Assembly (NCBI RefSeq): GCF_029961765.1
Contig: NZ_CP124681.1
Location: 4,402,001 to 4,466,000 of the forward strand
Direction of reading: 5' to 3'
Origin: Nocardioides sp. QY071
GTDB lineage: Bacteria > Actinomycetota > Actinomycetes > Propionibacteriales > Nocardioidaceae
DNA: 64,000 nucleotides
Both the position numbers and the translations under genes were made by a program. The notes under the pieces are model-generated. The model made no database searches. It was not told the origin of the DNA and saw only the letters and a list, made by a program, of their open reading frames with translations. The first letter of the stretch is position 1; each line of letters starts with the position of its first letter. This document shows, in pieces, positions 50,742-58,972 of this stretch.

Positions 50742-50775
50742 GCCCGGCAGGCAGCTTCCCCACTACCTGCCGGGC
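50742..50775 (-). terminator. Hairpin between nrdR and nrdJ
   Basis: GCCCGGCAGG (50742-50751) pairs perfectly with CCTGCCGGGC (50766-50775), loop 14. Being 9 bp past the nrdR stop it may partially terminate or separate nrdR from nrdJ. The rest of the 164-bp gap (50620-50783) contains no gene I can support; a cobalamin riboswitch was looked for and not found. Confidence 0.6.
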
Positions 50776-50783
50776 GTCTGTGG

Positions 50784-51275
50784 TCAGCCCGTCGCGACGG
50801 GCCGGGCTCCCTCGGACTGCAGCTGGCGCTCGGCCCGCATCAGGGAGATCTCGTTCTCGAAGTCGGCGGCCGAGTCGAAGCCGCGGTAGACGGAGGCGAA
50901 GCGGAGATAGGCGACCTCGTCGAGACGACGCAGCGGCGGGAGGATCGCCAGGCCCACCTCGTGGGCCGCGATCTCCGGACTGCCGGCCAGCCGGAGCTGG
51001 TCCTCGACCTCCTGGCCCAGCCGGGCCAGGTCGTCCTCGTCCACCGGGCGACCCTTGCAGGCCTTGCGGACGCCGGCGACGGCCTTCTGGCGGGTGAACG
51101 GCTCGGTCGCGCCGGAGCGCTTGAGCACGGTCAGCTGCATGGCCTCGACGGTCGTGAACCGCTTCTCACAGCTCGGCGACTGGCAGACCCGGCGGCGCCG
51201 GATCGAGCAGCCGTCGTCGGAGACGCGGGAGTCGAGGACCTTGGTGTCGTGGTGCTTGCAATACGGACAGTGCAT
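50784..51275 (-). CDS. nrdR: Transcriptional repressor NrdR
   Basis: 163 residues from ATG 51275, of usual length. The N-terminal zinc ribbon ([20 protein letters not shown], then [18 protein letters not shown]) is followed by the ATP-cone domain ([20 protein letters not shown] onward). NrdR senses ATP/dATP and represses ribonucleotide reductase genes. Two NrdR-box-like sequences 120-160 bp upstream indicate autocontrol, and nrdJ follows it. Confidence 0.97.
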   Translation of the reverse strand: MHCPYCKHHDTKVLDSRVSDDGCSIRRRRVCQSPSCEKRFTTVEAMQLTVLKRSGATEPFTRQKAVAGVRKACKGRPVDEDDLARLGQEVEDQLRLAGSPEIAAHEVGLAILPPLRRLDEVAYLRFASVYRGFDSAADFENEISLMRAERQLQSEGARPVATG

Positions 51276-51390
51276 GGGTCCCCCTCCTCCCGAGGCTACG
51301 AGCTGTGGACAACTCCCCCGCCTGTGGAAAAAGGTGGGGCGAACTGTGCGTTTCCGCTCCGGTCCTGTGGGTGACGATGGGTCGCCCTGT

Positions 51391-51406
51391 GGACTAGATG
51401 TGGAGA
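51391..51406. promoter_or_regulatory. NrdR-box-like sequence, distal
   Basis: Core CTAGATGTGG (51394-51403) differs from CTAGATGTAG of the other copy in one base. With a 31-bp spacing between copies it has the arrangement known for paired NrdR boxes. Confidence 0.6.
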
Positions 51407-51421
51407 ACTACATCGTTGTAA

Positions 51422-51437
51422 CTACTAGATGTAGTGG
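51422..51437. promoter_or_regulatory. NrdR-box-like sequence, proximal to the membrane-protein side
   Basis: Core CTAGATGTAG (51425-51434) fits the NrdR consensus C-W-A-N-A-T-N-T-W-G. It is part of the dyad ACTAC-TAGAT-GTAGT, and ACTACATC (51407-51414) forms a second arm. The gap 51276-51653 (378 bp) otherwise holds the nrdR promoter and AT-poor sequence with no recognised gene. Confidence 0.65.
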
Positions 51438-51653
51438 TAACCGTACGCCTCGGCCACCAGCGATGCAAGCGCGGGTCGCCGCGAGTTCGCGAGCGGGTCG
51501 ACCCGGACGACGTTTGCGCAGGTCACCGCCCACAAAGGCCTCCGGACGAGGACTTCCGGACCGGCGTTTCGCGGCCGCCCGACGGCCCGCCGGGACCTCC
51601 CGGAAGCGGTGGAGGGCGCGTTGGCTGAGCATTCCACCCACCCATCAGCAACA

Positions 51654-51995
51654 ATGACCGCCGTGACGGGTGGCAAGCGGGCTGGCGATCGGGCGAAGGC
51701 GAAGTTCCGTCCCGCCCTGTTGCTGATCGCCGCCGGCGGCACCGTCTCGATCGTGGCCTGGGGGTACCTCGTGGTCGCCGCCATCGACTTCGGCGCGACC
51801 GCGCGCCACGACGGCAAGGCGAGCGCGTGGGCGTTCATGGCCGTGGCCTCGCTGGGCGCCATGCTCTGCCTGTTCCTCACCTTCATGCTGGCCATCCGCC
51901 TCTCGCGCGCCCTCGGCATGAGCTCGCACCACCACGAGCCGCGCCCCAAGCGCGACCCCGCCACGCCCAAGGGCGGCAAGCGCGCGGCTCGCTGA
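51654..51995 (+). CDS. Small membrane protein, two helices
   Basis: 113 residues from ATG 51654; GTG 51609 would extend it by 15 residues. Two hydrophobic helices are predicted (ALLLIAAGGTVSIVAWGYLV, then AFMAVASLGAMLCLFLTFML), with a short basic N-terminus and a Lys/Pro/Arg-rich C-terminal tail (PRPKRDPATPKGGKRAAR). No family recognised and no ribosome site. Divergent from nrdR, followed by a good terminator hairpin. Confidence 0.55.
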   Translation: MTAVTGGKRAGDRAKAKFRPALLLIAAGGTVSIVAWGYLVVAAIDFGATARHDGKASAWAFMAVASLGAMLCLFLTFMLAIRLSRALGMSSHHHEPRPKRDPATPKGGKRAAR

Positions 51996-52016
51996 GCGCG
52001 CGACTCACGCACGCGC

Positions 52017-52053
52017 GAAGGGCGGGATCCGGTTCGGTCGGATCCCGCCCTTC
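52017..52053 (+). terminator. Terminator hairpin between convergent genes
   Basis: GAAGGGCGGGATCC (52017-52030) and GGATCCCGCCCTTC (52040-52053) pair fully, loop of nine. It sits 21 bp after the stop of the small membrane-protein gene, and 70 bp beyond the stop of the minus-strand LysM gene, so it may serve both. Confidence 0.8.
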
Positions 52054-52122
52054 TCATTCCCCAGGCCAATACAGGCCCCATCTCCGCTGGGGTCGAGGCA
52101 GCGAAGAAGTCTGGTGGTGCGA

Positions 52123-52524
52123 CTAGTGCGTCGGCACGCGCAGCTCCTGGCCGACGTAGACCATGCTGCCGTCGAGCGTGTTGAGCTGCTGGATGGTCTC
52201 CATCATGTCGCGCACGTCGTCGCCCGAGGTCGCGGCGGCGTCGCTGGCGATGTCCCACAGGGTGTCGCCGGGGCCGACGGTCACGAGCTGGACCTGCGGC
52301 GCGCCGCCGTCCTGGCGGGTTGCGGCCGAGCCGGCGGCCAGCCAGATCGCCGCGAGGACGACGGCGGTCAGGGCAAGCAGGAAGACGACCGCGCGGCCGC
52401 GTCGGGTCAGCCGGACCTGGCCGCGGGCGGCCGGACGGGTGGCCGGACGGGTGGCGGGGCGGGTGGCGGGACGCGTGGTGGCGCGAGCCGGGGCGACACG
52501 CGGCGCAAGGGTGATGGTGCTCAT
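52123..52524 (-). CDS. LysM-domain membrane protein, ChiZ/DivS-like position next to lexA
   Basis: 133 residues from ATG 52524, GGAGG eight bases upstream. The N-terminal Thr-Arg-Pro-Ala repeat (RPATRPATRPATRPA) is encoded by a 12-bp repeat (52428-52480), followed by one helix (AVVFLLALTAVVLAAIWLAA) and a LysM domain (VTVGPGDTLWDIASDAA through VYVGQELRVP). In Mycobacterium Rv2719c (ChiZ) and Corynebacterium DivS occupy this very place between nrdR and lexA; those halt division after DNA damage. Equivalent function is inferred from position and domain; chitinase-like residues are not apparent. Confidence 0.82.
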   Translation of the reverse strand: MSTITLAPRVAPARATTRPATRPATRPATRPAARGQVRLTRRGRAVVFLLALTAVVLAAIWLAAGSAATRQDGGAPQVQLVTVGPGDTLWDIASDAAATSGDDVRDMMETIQQLNTLDGSMVYVGQELRVPTH

Positions 52525-52604
52525 GGGATTGACCTCCGGGGGAAGTGGACGGCCCCAGTTGTATCGAGGGGGTCCGACGGAAGGTGTTCGATCAGGCGTT
52601 CGAT

Positions 52605-52618
52605 CGAACATGTGTACG
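52605..52618. promoter_or_regulatory. LexA-type box A
   Basis: CGAACATGTGTACG: GAAC-N4-GTAC, one mismatch from GAAC-N4-GTTC. It is 81 bp from the LysM gene start and 175 bp from lexA, so it could regulate either. Confidence 0.6.
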
Positions 52619-52655
52619 AGATTAGATCAGGTGTTCGAAGATTTCCAGCACCGTT

Positions 52656-52669
52656 CGAAAGTTCGTTCG
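52656..52669. promoter_or_regulatory. LexA-type box B
   Basis: CGAAAGTTCGTTCG: GAAA-N4-GTTC, one mismatch from consensus. Middle of the three in the divergent promoter. Confidence 0.5.
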
Positions 52670-52693
52670 ACCGGCGTGTCGCGACACGCGGTT

Positions 52694-52707
52694 CGAACAG
52701 ATGTTTG
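52694..52707. promoter_or_regulatory. LexA-type box C
   Basis: CGAACAGATGTTTG: GAAC-N4-GTTT, one mismatch from consensus and closest to lexA (86 bp to ATG). Autoregulation of lexA by such boxes is well known. Confidence 0.7.
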
Positions 52708-52792
52708 AAACCGGGGGCCGGATTCGGTTAGCGTCGTCACACGGGCCCGGTCGATCCGGACCACACCACGCGATCTGATCTGGAGGGCGACC

Positions 52793-53542
52793 ATGGCTGA
52801 GCGCAAGGGCACCCAGCGCAAGGGCGACGGCAAGGCGAGCAGCGTCACTGAGCTGCCCGACGGACCGGCCGACGCGACCGGGCTGACCCCGCGCCAGCAG
52901 CGGGTCCTGGCCCACATCAAGGACAGCATCGAGAAGCGCGGCTACCCGCCGAGCATGCGCGAGATCGGCCAGGCGGTCGGCCTCACCAGCACCTCCAGCG
53001 TCGCCCACCAGCTGCGCACCCTGGAGGAGAAGGGCTTCCTGAAGCGCGACCCCAACCGGCCCCGCGCCCTCGAGGTGTTCCTGCCCGAGGTGATGGCGGC
53101 GCGACGCGCGATGGGCACCGCCGAGGAGACGACGTACGACGAGACCGGGATCGGCGACGCCGCGCCGGTGCCGGCCAACGTCCCGGTCGTGGGCCGGATC
53201 GCGGCCGGTGGCCCGATCCTCGCCGAGGAGCGGGTCGAGGACGTCTTCCCGCTGCCTCGTCAGCTCGTCGGCGACGGACAGCTGTTCCTGCTCGAGGTCA
53301 GCGGCGAGTCGATGATCGAGGCCGCGATCTGCGACGGCGACTACGTCGTGATCCGCCAGCAGCCCACCGCTGAGAACGGCGAGATCGTGGCGGCCATGAT
53401 CGACGGCGAGGCCACGGTCAAGACGTTCCAGCGCAAGGGCGGCCAGGTCTGGCTGCTCCCCCACAACCCCGCGTTCGAGCCCATCGACGGCACCAACGCG
53501 ACCATCCTCGGCAAGGTGACGGCGGTTCTCCGGCGGGTGTGA
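52793..53542 (+). CDS. lexA: LexA repressor / SOS protease
   Basis: 249 residues from ATG 52793. The N-terminal winged helix ([36 protein letters not shown]) is followed by a linker and the peptidase domain with cleavage site A138-G139 in [15 protein letters not shown], catalytic S173 in [15 protein letters not shown] and K210 in ATVKTF. RecA-stimulated autocleavage derepresses the SOS response. Three LexA-type boxes lie upstream, the divergent LysM gene shares them, and the DUF222-HNH gene has another. Confidence 0.97.
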   Translation: MAERKGTQRKGDGKASSVTELPDGPADATGLTPRQQRVLAHIKDSIEKRGYPPSMREIGQAVGLTSTSSVAHQLRTLEEKGFLKRDPNRPRALEVFLPEVMAARRAMGTAEETTYDETGIGDAAPVPANVPVVGRIAAGGPILAEERVEDVFPLPRQLVGDGQLFLLEVSGESMIEAAICDGDYVVIRQQPTAENGEIVAAMIDGEATVKTFQRKGGQVWLLPHNPAFEPIDGTNATILGKVTAVLRRV

Positions 53543-53576
53543 GGTTTGCCTGACCGGGCGGTGACATAGGGTCTGC

Positions 53577-55175
53577 ATGTCCTGTCGCCATCTCCGAAGG
53601 CCGGTCCTGATGTCTCGTCGCAGCCACTTCCCCTTCCTCGGGCTGCTGTCCGCGCTGCTCGCAGCCCTGCTCACCGTGTCCGTCCTCGGCGGCACCGCAC
53701 GGGCGGACGACACCGATCCGGCCGCTGATCCGGCTGCGCCGGGCGCCGCCGTCCCGGTCGACATCGACGACGACGTCGCCCAAGCGACCGCGGAGCAGGC
53801 GCTCGAGACGGTGCAGGACATCGTCGAGGCCGCCCCGAACGCCGCGCCGACCGACGCCACGACCGGCGCCGACCTGACCATGGCGCTGCGCGACCTCGCG
53901 CTCACCCGCGACGACCTGCCGACGAGCCTGCAGGACGACGCCGCGCGGCTGCTCGCCCGCCCCGGCACCGGCTACCGGCCGCCGCCGGGCTCCGGCGGCA
54001 TCGAGTGCACCAACGGCTCGGGGCTGCCCTGCTACACCGCGCCCGAGGCGGCGCCGACCTGCGGCAGCGGCATCTGCGTCCACTACGTCCAGGGCGCCTA
54101 CTCGCCGAGCACGGGCTCGGACGCCCCCGCGCCCAACTACCCCGCGGCCGTGCTCAACGTGATGAAGAACGTCGCGAGCCGCTACGTCGCCTCGGGCTAC
54201 CGCACGCCGGTCAGCGACGGCAACGAGTTCGACGTCTACCTCGCCGACCTCGGCAAGCGCGGCCTCTACGGCTACTGCACGACCGACCAGCGGGTCGGGG
54301 GCCACGTGACGGCGGCCGCGTACTGCGTCCTCGACAACGACTACGCCGAGTTCGGCCCGGTGCCCGGCCCCCTCGGCAACCTGCAGGTGACCGCGGCGCA
54401 CGAGTACTTCCACGCCGTCCAGTTCGCCTATGACGTCAACGAGGACACCTGGCTGCTCGAGGCGACCGCGACCTGGGCCGAGGACGAGGTCTACCCGGCG
54501 ATCAACGACAACCTGCAGTACCTCAAGGGCGGTCCCCTGGGTCAGCCGGCGCAGCCGCTGGACCACCGCAAGGGCCTGGCTCCCTACGGCGCGTGGATCT
54601 TCTTCAAGTACCTCAGCGAGCACTTCCCGGCCGTCAACGGCCCCGGCGGCATGCCGACCATCGTGCGCGACATCTGGGACCTGGCGGCCGGCCCGGCCAA
54701 CTCGCGGCAGGCGATCAACGCCGCACTAGCGGCGCGCGGCACCGACCTGCGCACCCAGTTCGGCTGGTTCGCGGCGGCCAACCGCCGCCCGGCGCTGAAC
54801 TACGCCGAGGGTGGGGCCTACCCGCGGGCCAGGCTGTGGCGCGGCGTGAAGCTGTCCGGCTCGCGGCGCTCGGTCTCCGACTCGGTCGAGCTGCGGCACC
54901 TCGCCTCGCGGACCATCCGCTTCAAGTCGAAGTTCCGTGGCAAGGCCCACCTGCGCGTCCACGTGGACGGCCCCAAGCGCAAGAAGGGCGGCTACGTCCT
55001 GGTCACGATCAAGAAGAAGGGCCAGGCGCCGCTCACCAAGATGGTCAAGATCAACCGCAAGGGCGACAAGACCAAGCGCTACGAGTTCGGCAAGAAGGTG
55101 CAGTGGATCGAGATCACCTTCGCCAACGCCGGCAAGAAGGACGCGACGGCGAAGGTCAGCGCCACCGCGCGCTGA
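53577..55175 (+). CDS. Secreted metallopeptidase-like protein (HEYFH site)
   Basis: 532 residues from ATG 53577; ATG 53610 is the alternative. The signal peptide is FPFLGLLSALLAALLTVSVL with cleavage after ARA. A ~250-residue region follows, and the zinc motif HEYFHAVQFAYD with downstream EATATWAEDEVYP gives an HExxH plus Glu gluzincin-type site. Beta-rich C-terminal domain carries many Lys (KRKKGGYVLVTIKKKGQAPL). It lies 34 bp after lexA but has no known role in SOS. Related proteins are called putative metallopeptidases in myxobacteria and actinobacteria. Confidence 0.8.
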   Translation: MSCRHLRRPVLMSRRSHFPFLGLLSALLAALLTVSVLGGTARADDTDPAADPAAPGAAVPVDIDDDVAQATAEQALETVQDIVEAAPNAAPTDATTGADLTMALRDLALTRDDLPTSLQDDAARLLARPGTGYRPPPGSGGIECTNGSGLPCYTAPEAAPTCGSGICVHYVQGAYSPSTGSDAPAPNYPAAVLNVMKNVASRYVASGYRTPVSDGNEFDVYLADLGKRGLYGYCTTDQRVGGHVTAAAYCVLDNDYAEFGPVPGPLGNLQVTAAHEYFHAVQFAYDVNEDTWLLEATATWAEDEVYPAINDNLQYLKGGPLGQPAQPLDHRKGLAPYGAWIFFKYLSEHFPAVNGPGGMPTIVRDIWDLAAGPANSRQAINAALAARGTDLRTQFGWFAAANRRPALNYAEGGAYPRARLWRGVKLSGSRRSVSDSVELRHLASRTIRFKSKFRGKAHLRVHVDGPKRKKGGYVLVTIKKKGQAPLTKMVKINRKGDKTKRYEFGKKVQWIEITFANAGKKDATAKVSATAR

Positions 55176-55182
55176 CGCCCCG

Positions 55183-55208
55183 CTGACACCACGAAGGTCG
55201 TGGGTCAG
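55183..55208. terminator. Hairpin between the convergent peptidase and dinG genes
   Basis: CTGAC-a-CCACG pairs with CGTGG-GTCAG (one bulged A), loop AAGGT. It overlaps the last codons of the helicase gene by 4 bp and may stop either transcript. Confidence 0.6.
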
Positions 55209-57202
55209 GCCCGGCCGCTGAGGCGGCCCAGGGCCTGGCGCACGACCTTCGGGTCGTTCGTGGGCCACATCGGGGGCAGGCTGGCCTTGAGGAACGAGCC
55301 GTAGCGGGCGGTCGCCAGCCGCGGATCGAGTACGGCGACCACGCCACGGTCGCTCGTCGTGCGGATCAGGCGCCCGGCGCCCTGCGCGAGCAGCAGCGCG
55401 GCGTGGGTCGCGGCGACCTGCATGAAGCCGTTGCCGCCCGCCTGGTCGGCGGCCTTCTGCCGCGCGCTCATCAGCGGGTCGTCGGGCCGCGGGAACGGGA
55501 TCCGGTCGATGATCACCAGCTGGCAGGTGTCGCCGGGGACGTCGAGGCCCTGCCACAGGCCGAGGGTGCCGAACAGGCAGGTGTGCGGGTCCTCCAGGAA
55601 CTGGCGGGCCAGCTCGGGCAGCTGTGCCTCTCCCTGGGCGAGGGTGGTCAGGTGCGGCAGCGCCTTGCGGACGTGCTCGGCGGCGGCCTCCGCGGCCCGG
55701 CGGCTGGAGAACAGCCCGAGGGTGCGGCCGTCGGCCTGGTCGACCAGCTCGGTGATCTCGTCGAGCTGGGCCGGCCCGAGGCCGTCGCGGCCGGGCGGGG
55801 GCAGGTGGCGGGCGACGTACAGGATGCCCTGCTTGGCGTAGTCGAACGGGCTGCCGACGTCGAGGCCGCGCCACGGCTGGGCGTCGTCGGGCCACTCCTG
55901 GCGCGGCGCCTCGGGCGCGACCCGCTCGGACGGCTTGAGGCCGACCGAGCCGGCGACCGTCGCGAAGTCGCCGCCGAGCATGAGGGTCGCCGAGGTGAGC
56001 ACGACGGTGTTGTCGGAGAGCAGCTTGTCGCGCATCTGGGCCCAGACCTGGAGCGGCGCGATGCAGAGGATCGGCGGGATCCGGTCGGTGCCCTCGGTGC
56101 GCCACAGCACGTCGGCCTCGGAGTTGGCGGCCATCCGCTCGGCGGTCGTGAGGACCTCCTGGACCATGCCCTTGGCCTGGGTCATCGCGGCGTCGGGCTC
56201 GCTGCCGGACTCCGCCTTCGGGAAGGCGCCCACGCAGGCGCGGGCGGCGTCGCGGACCAGCACCAGCGCGTCGGCGAGCGCCTCGGGGACCTGCTCGAAG
56301 CGACCGGCCGGGGCGTCGGTGACCGCGGCGCGCAGCGCGTCGGCGGCGTCGGCGAGGTCCTCGGCCTCCTCCCCCTCGACGTGGCGGATGCTGCGCCGTG
56401 CCGCGCGCTCGACCTCGGCGGCCCACAGCTCGTCGGTGGCGGCCTGGGTGACCCGGGCGGCGAGCTCGTGGGCCTCGTCGATCACGACGGCGTCGTAGTC
56501 CGGGATCATCGGGATCCCCTCGACGGCGTCGATGGCGAGCAGCGAGTGGTTGGTGACGATGAGGTGCGACTTCTGCGCCTTCTCCTTGGCGCGCTCGGCG
56601 AAGCACTCCTCGCCGAACGGGCACTTGGCGGCGCCGAGGCACTCACGCGCGGAGACGCTGACCTGGCGCCACTCCTTGTCCGTGTGGCGCGGCGCGTCGT
56701 CGCGCTCCCCGGTCTTGCGGTCCTCGGCGGCCTTCTCGGCCCACTCGCGCAGCTCGAGGACCTTGCGGCCCATCGCGCCCATGGCGTCCTCGGCCTGGAT
56801 CAGCTGGCCCTGGTCGTCGGGCGCGCCCTCGCGCACGCGGTGCAGGCAGGCGTAGTTGGAGCGCCCCTTGAGCACGGCGTACGACGCGTCGACGCCCGGA
56901 ACCGTGCCGACGGCCTTGACCAGGCGCGGCAGGTCGCGCTCGACCAGCTGGTGCTGCAGCGCGAGTGTGGCGGTCGCGATCACGACCCGCTGGTCGTGGA
57001 GAAGAGCGGGGACGAGGTAGCCGAGGGACTTGCCGGTGCCGGTGCCGGCCTGGACGAGGAGGTGCTCCCTGTCGGCGAACGCGTCGGCGACGGCCTCGGC
57101 CATGGCGACCTGGCCCGCACGCTCCTGGCCGCCGAGCGCGGCCACCGCCGTCGCGAGCAGGTCGCGGACCGGCGAGGTCCGGTCGGCAGCGGTGGTGGTC
57201 AC
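55205..57202 (-). CDS. dinG: DinG-like ATP-dependent DNA helicase (XPD family)
   Basis: 665 residues from GTG 57202. Motifs: Walker A QAGTGTGKSLGYLVPALL, the iron-sulphur cluster cysteines spaced through NYACLHRV, ARECLGAAKCPFGEEC, the DEAH box VVIDEAHELAARV, and C-terminal motifs V/VI (ALLLAQGAGRLIRT, SDRGVVAVLDPR). It resembles DinG 5'-3' helicases that process R-loops and damaged forks. No LexA box was found in the 60-bp upstream gap. Placed near lexA, hflX as in other actinobacteria. Confidence 0.93.
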   Translation of the reverse strand: MTTTAADRTSPVRDLLATAVAALGGQERAGQVAMAEAVADAFADREHLLVQAGTGTGKSLGYLVPALLHDQRVVIATATLALQHQLVERDLPRLVKAVGTVPGVDASYAVLKGRSNYACLHRVREGAPDDQGQLIQAEDAMGAMGRKVLELREWAEKAAEDRKTGERDDAPRHTDKEWRQVSVSARECLGAAKCPFGEECFAERAKEKAQKSHLIVTNHSLLAIDAVEGIPMIPDYDAVVIDEAHELAARVTQAATDELWAAEVERAARRSIRHVEGEEAEDLADAADALRAAVTDAPAGRFEQVPEALADALVLVRDAARACVGAFPKAESGSEPDAAMTQAKGMVQEVLTTAERMAANSEADVLWRTEGTDRIPPILCIAPLQVWAQMRDKLLSDNTVVLTSATLMLGGDFATVAGSVGLKPSERVAPEAPRQEWPDDAQPWRGLDVGSPFDYAKQGILYVARHLPPPGRDGLGPAQLDEITELVDQADGRTLGLFSSRRAAEAAAEHVRKALPHLTTLAQGEAQLPELARQFLEDPHTCLFGTLGLWQGLDVPGDTCQLVIIDRIPFPRPDDPLMSARQKAADQAGGNGFMQVAATHAALLLAQGAGRLIRTTSDRGVVAVLDPRLATARYGSFLKASLPPMWPTNDPKVVRQALGRLSGRA

Positions 57203-57262
57203 CGGAGAACCCTAGAGGGTGGGGCCGACGTTCCTGCGCGCCCCTCCACAGCTCGCCCGCGG

Positions 57263-58084
57263 TCATCGGAACGGGCCGTCGCGGATCACCCCGAGGACCG
57301 CGTCGACGGTGTTCCCGTGCGGGTCGGTGTCGGCCAGCCACCAGGTCGCGCCTGCCGCCTCGAAGGCGGCCAGGTCGGCCGAGGCGGGCAGCGCCACCGC
57401 GACGTCGTACGGCGCCGCGACGGTGCCGGCCTCGGTCCGCAGCTCCCGGATCCGGTCGACGGCACCGGCGAGCTGGTCGGGGTGCTCGAGGTTGACCGGG
57501 ACGAACCCGTCGTGGCGCGCGGCGCGGACCAGCGGGCGCCTGTTGCCGGGGAAGCCGGCCGTCCAGACCGGGACCGTGCCGTGGACCGGCCGCGGGAGGA
57601 ACCGGACACCGTCGATGGTGCCGCCCGGGCCGTGGTGGTGGACCTCCTCCCCGCTCCACGCCTGCCGCAGGACGCCGAGCGCGTCGTCGAGCAGGACGGC
57701 GCGGCGGCGGTCGTCGGCCTCCTCCCCGAAGCGCGAGAACTCCTCGCCGAACCGGTCGCTCCCGAGGCCCGCGCCGAGGACCAGCCGGCCGCCGCTGAGC
57801 CGGTCGAGGGTCGCGGTCTGCCGCGCCACGACCTGCGGCCGGCGTCGCGAGAGCGGGGTGACCATCGGGCCGAGCCGCAGCCTGGTGGTCGCCGCGGCGA
57901 CGGCGGCCAGCGTCGTCCACGGGTCGGCGACCGCTTGCACCGGCTCCTGCCAGCGCACGTGGTCCCAGACGAAGAAGCCGTCCCAGCCGTGCTCCTCGGC
58001 CGCCACCGCCAGCCGTACGACGGCCGCCGGGTCCGCGAGGTCGTCGAAGAGGGGCAGCCACACCGCCGAGCGCAGCGCGGTCAC
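57263..58084 (-). CDS. LLM-class F420- or flavin-dependent oxidoreductase
   Basis: 273 residues from GTG 58084, GTGA-coupled to the hydrolase gene. The (beta/alpha)8 barrel of luciferase-like monooxygenases is indicated by FFVWDHVRWQEPVQ, RLGPMVTPLSRRRPQVVARQ, TATLDRLSGGRLVLGAGLGS and GNRRPLVRAARHDGFVPVN. Many such actinobacterial enzymes use F420. Position with an alpha/beta hydrolase and a divergent LysR suggests a small inducible catabolic operon. Confidence 0.9.
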   Translation of the reverse strand: MTALRSAVWLPLFDDLADPAAVVRLAVAAEEHGWDGFFVWDHVRWQEPVQAVADPWTTLAAVAAATTRLRLGPMVTPLSRRRPQVVARQTATLDRLSGGRLVLGAGLGSDRFGEEFSRFGEEADDRRRAVLLDDALGVLRQAWSGEEVHHHGPGGTIDGVRFLPRPVHGTVPVWTAGFPGNRRPLVRAARHDGFVPVNLEHPDQLAGAVDRIRELRTEAGTVAAPYDVAVALPASADLAAFEAAGATWWLADTDPHGNTVDAVLGVIRDGPFR

Positions 58085-58893
58085 GACGTGTGCTCCACCA
58101 GCTCGGCGACGAACCGGTCCCAGGCGGGCTCGAGGACGTCGTGCCCGGAGCCGGGCAGCACGACCAGCCGGGCGCCGGGGATCTCGTCGCGCAGAGCCTC
58201 GCCGTGGGCGGGTGGGAAGACCGGGTCGAGCTCGCCCTGGACGACGAGGGTCGGGACCCGCAGGTCGCTCCACCCGCCGCCACGCGGTCCGGCGAAGTCC
58301 ATCGCGAAGTGGTTGACCAGGGTGGCGCGCAGGTCCCGGGTGCGGGCGACGTCGGCGGTGGCGATCGCCCGGGTCGCATCGGCGTCGAAGTGCGGTGAGC
58401 CGCCGGCGTACGCGCGGAACGCCTCGACGAGGTAGGCCACGACGGCGGCGGGGTCGCCGGGGTCGGGGTCCGGCGGGAGGTCCGCGGAGCCCATCGGCAG
58501 CTCGCCGGTGGTGGTGCTGACCAGGGTCAGCGAGCGGACCCGGTCCGGGTGGTCGACGCCGAGGACGAGGACCACCCCGCCGGACATCGAGCGGCCGACG
58601 ACGTGGGCCTGATCGATGCCGAGGGCGTCGAGGAGGGCGACGGCGTCGGCGGCCAGGTCGCGCAGGCCGTAGCCGGGCTCGCCGGCGGGGAAGCTGGTGG
58701 AGCGGCCGGTGTCTCGCTGGTCGTAGCGGATGACGTAGCGGCCCGCGGCGGCGATCCGCCGGCACAGCGCGTCCTCCCACCACAGCATCGAGGCGCAGGC
58801 GCCGTGGACGAGCAGGACGGCTGGGTCGGCCGGGTCGCCGAAGGTCTCGGCGACGAGGGTGATGCCGTTGCAGTGGTGCGTGGTCTCGGTCAT
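58081..58893 (-). CDS. Alpha/beta hydrolase
   Basis: 270 residues from ATG 58893. The nucleophile elbow is GRSMSG (Ser), the oxyanion region HGACASMLWW follows LLVHG, the acid Asp is in GELDPVFPP and the base His in GSGHDVLEP. The order and length fit alpha/beta hydrolases such as esterases or C-C bond hydrolases. ATG 58893 lies 31 bp from a 17-bp dyad and 79 bp from the divergent LysR start. Confidence 0.93.
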   Translation of the reverse strand: MTETTHHCNGITLVAETFGDPADPAVLLVHGACASMLWWEDALCRRIAAAGRYVIRYDQRDTGRSTSFPAGEPGYGLRDLAADAVALLDALGIDQAHVVGRSMSGGVVLVLGVDHPDRVRSLTLVSTTTGELPMGSADLPPDPDPGDPAAVVAYLVEAFRAYAGGSPHFDADATRAIATADVARTRDLRATLVNHFAMDFAGPRGGGWSDLRVPTLVVQGELDPVFPPAHGEALRDEIPGARLVVLPGSGHDVLEPAWDRFVAELVEHTS

Positions 58894-58924
58894 GACAGTG
58901 ACGCTAGGTGCGCCGCATCATCGT

Positions 58925-58966
58925 GAAAAGCGATGCTTTTCGATCGAGATGATCGTTGCTTACGAT
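58925..58966. promoter_or_regulatory. Tandem dyads in the LysR divergent promoter
   Basis: Two palindromes: GAAAAGC-gat-GCTTTTC (58925-58941) and ATCGT-N5-ACGAT (58952-58966). The second satisfies the LysR T-N11-A rule. They lie between the hydrolase (58893) and LysR (58973) genes, the classic recognition/activation pair. Confidence 0.7.
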
Positions 58967-58972
58967 GATCGC

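Noticed and set aside
50620-50783. Possible cobalamin riboswitch ahead of nrdJ
   Set aside because: GGAGACC near the ribosome site recalls a B12 box, but flanking consensus bases and other conserved blocks are missing and the gap is short. It fits a leader plus a nrdR-end hairpin better.
47833-50889. A plus-strand open frame of ~1000 codons across nrdJ
   Set aside because: It is antisense to a fully conserved nrdJ and reads as a Val/Gly/Asp/Arg-rich shadow with no domain.
55403-58435. A plus-strand open frame of ~1000 codons across dinG and LLM genes
   Set aside because: Antisense to well-supported dinG, LLM and hydrolase genes; low-complexity Gly/Arg/Val composition is an artefact of GC codon bias.
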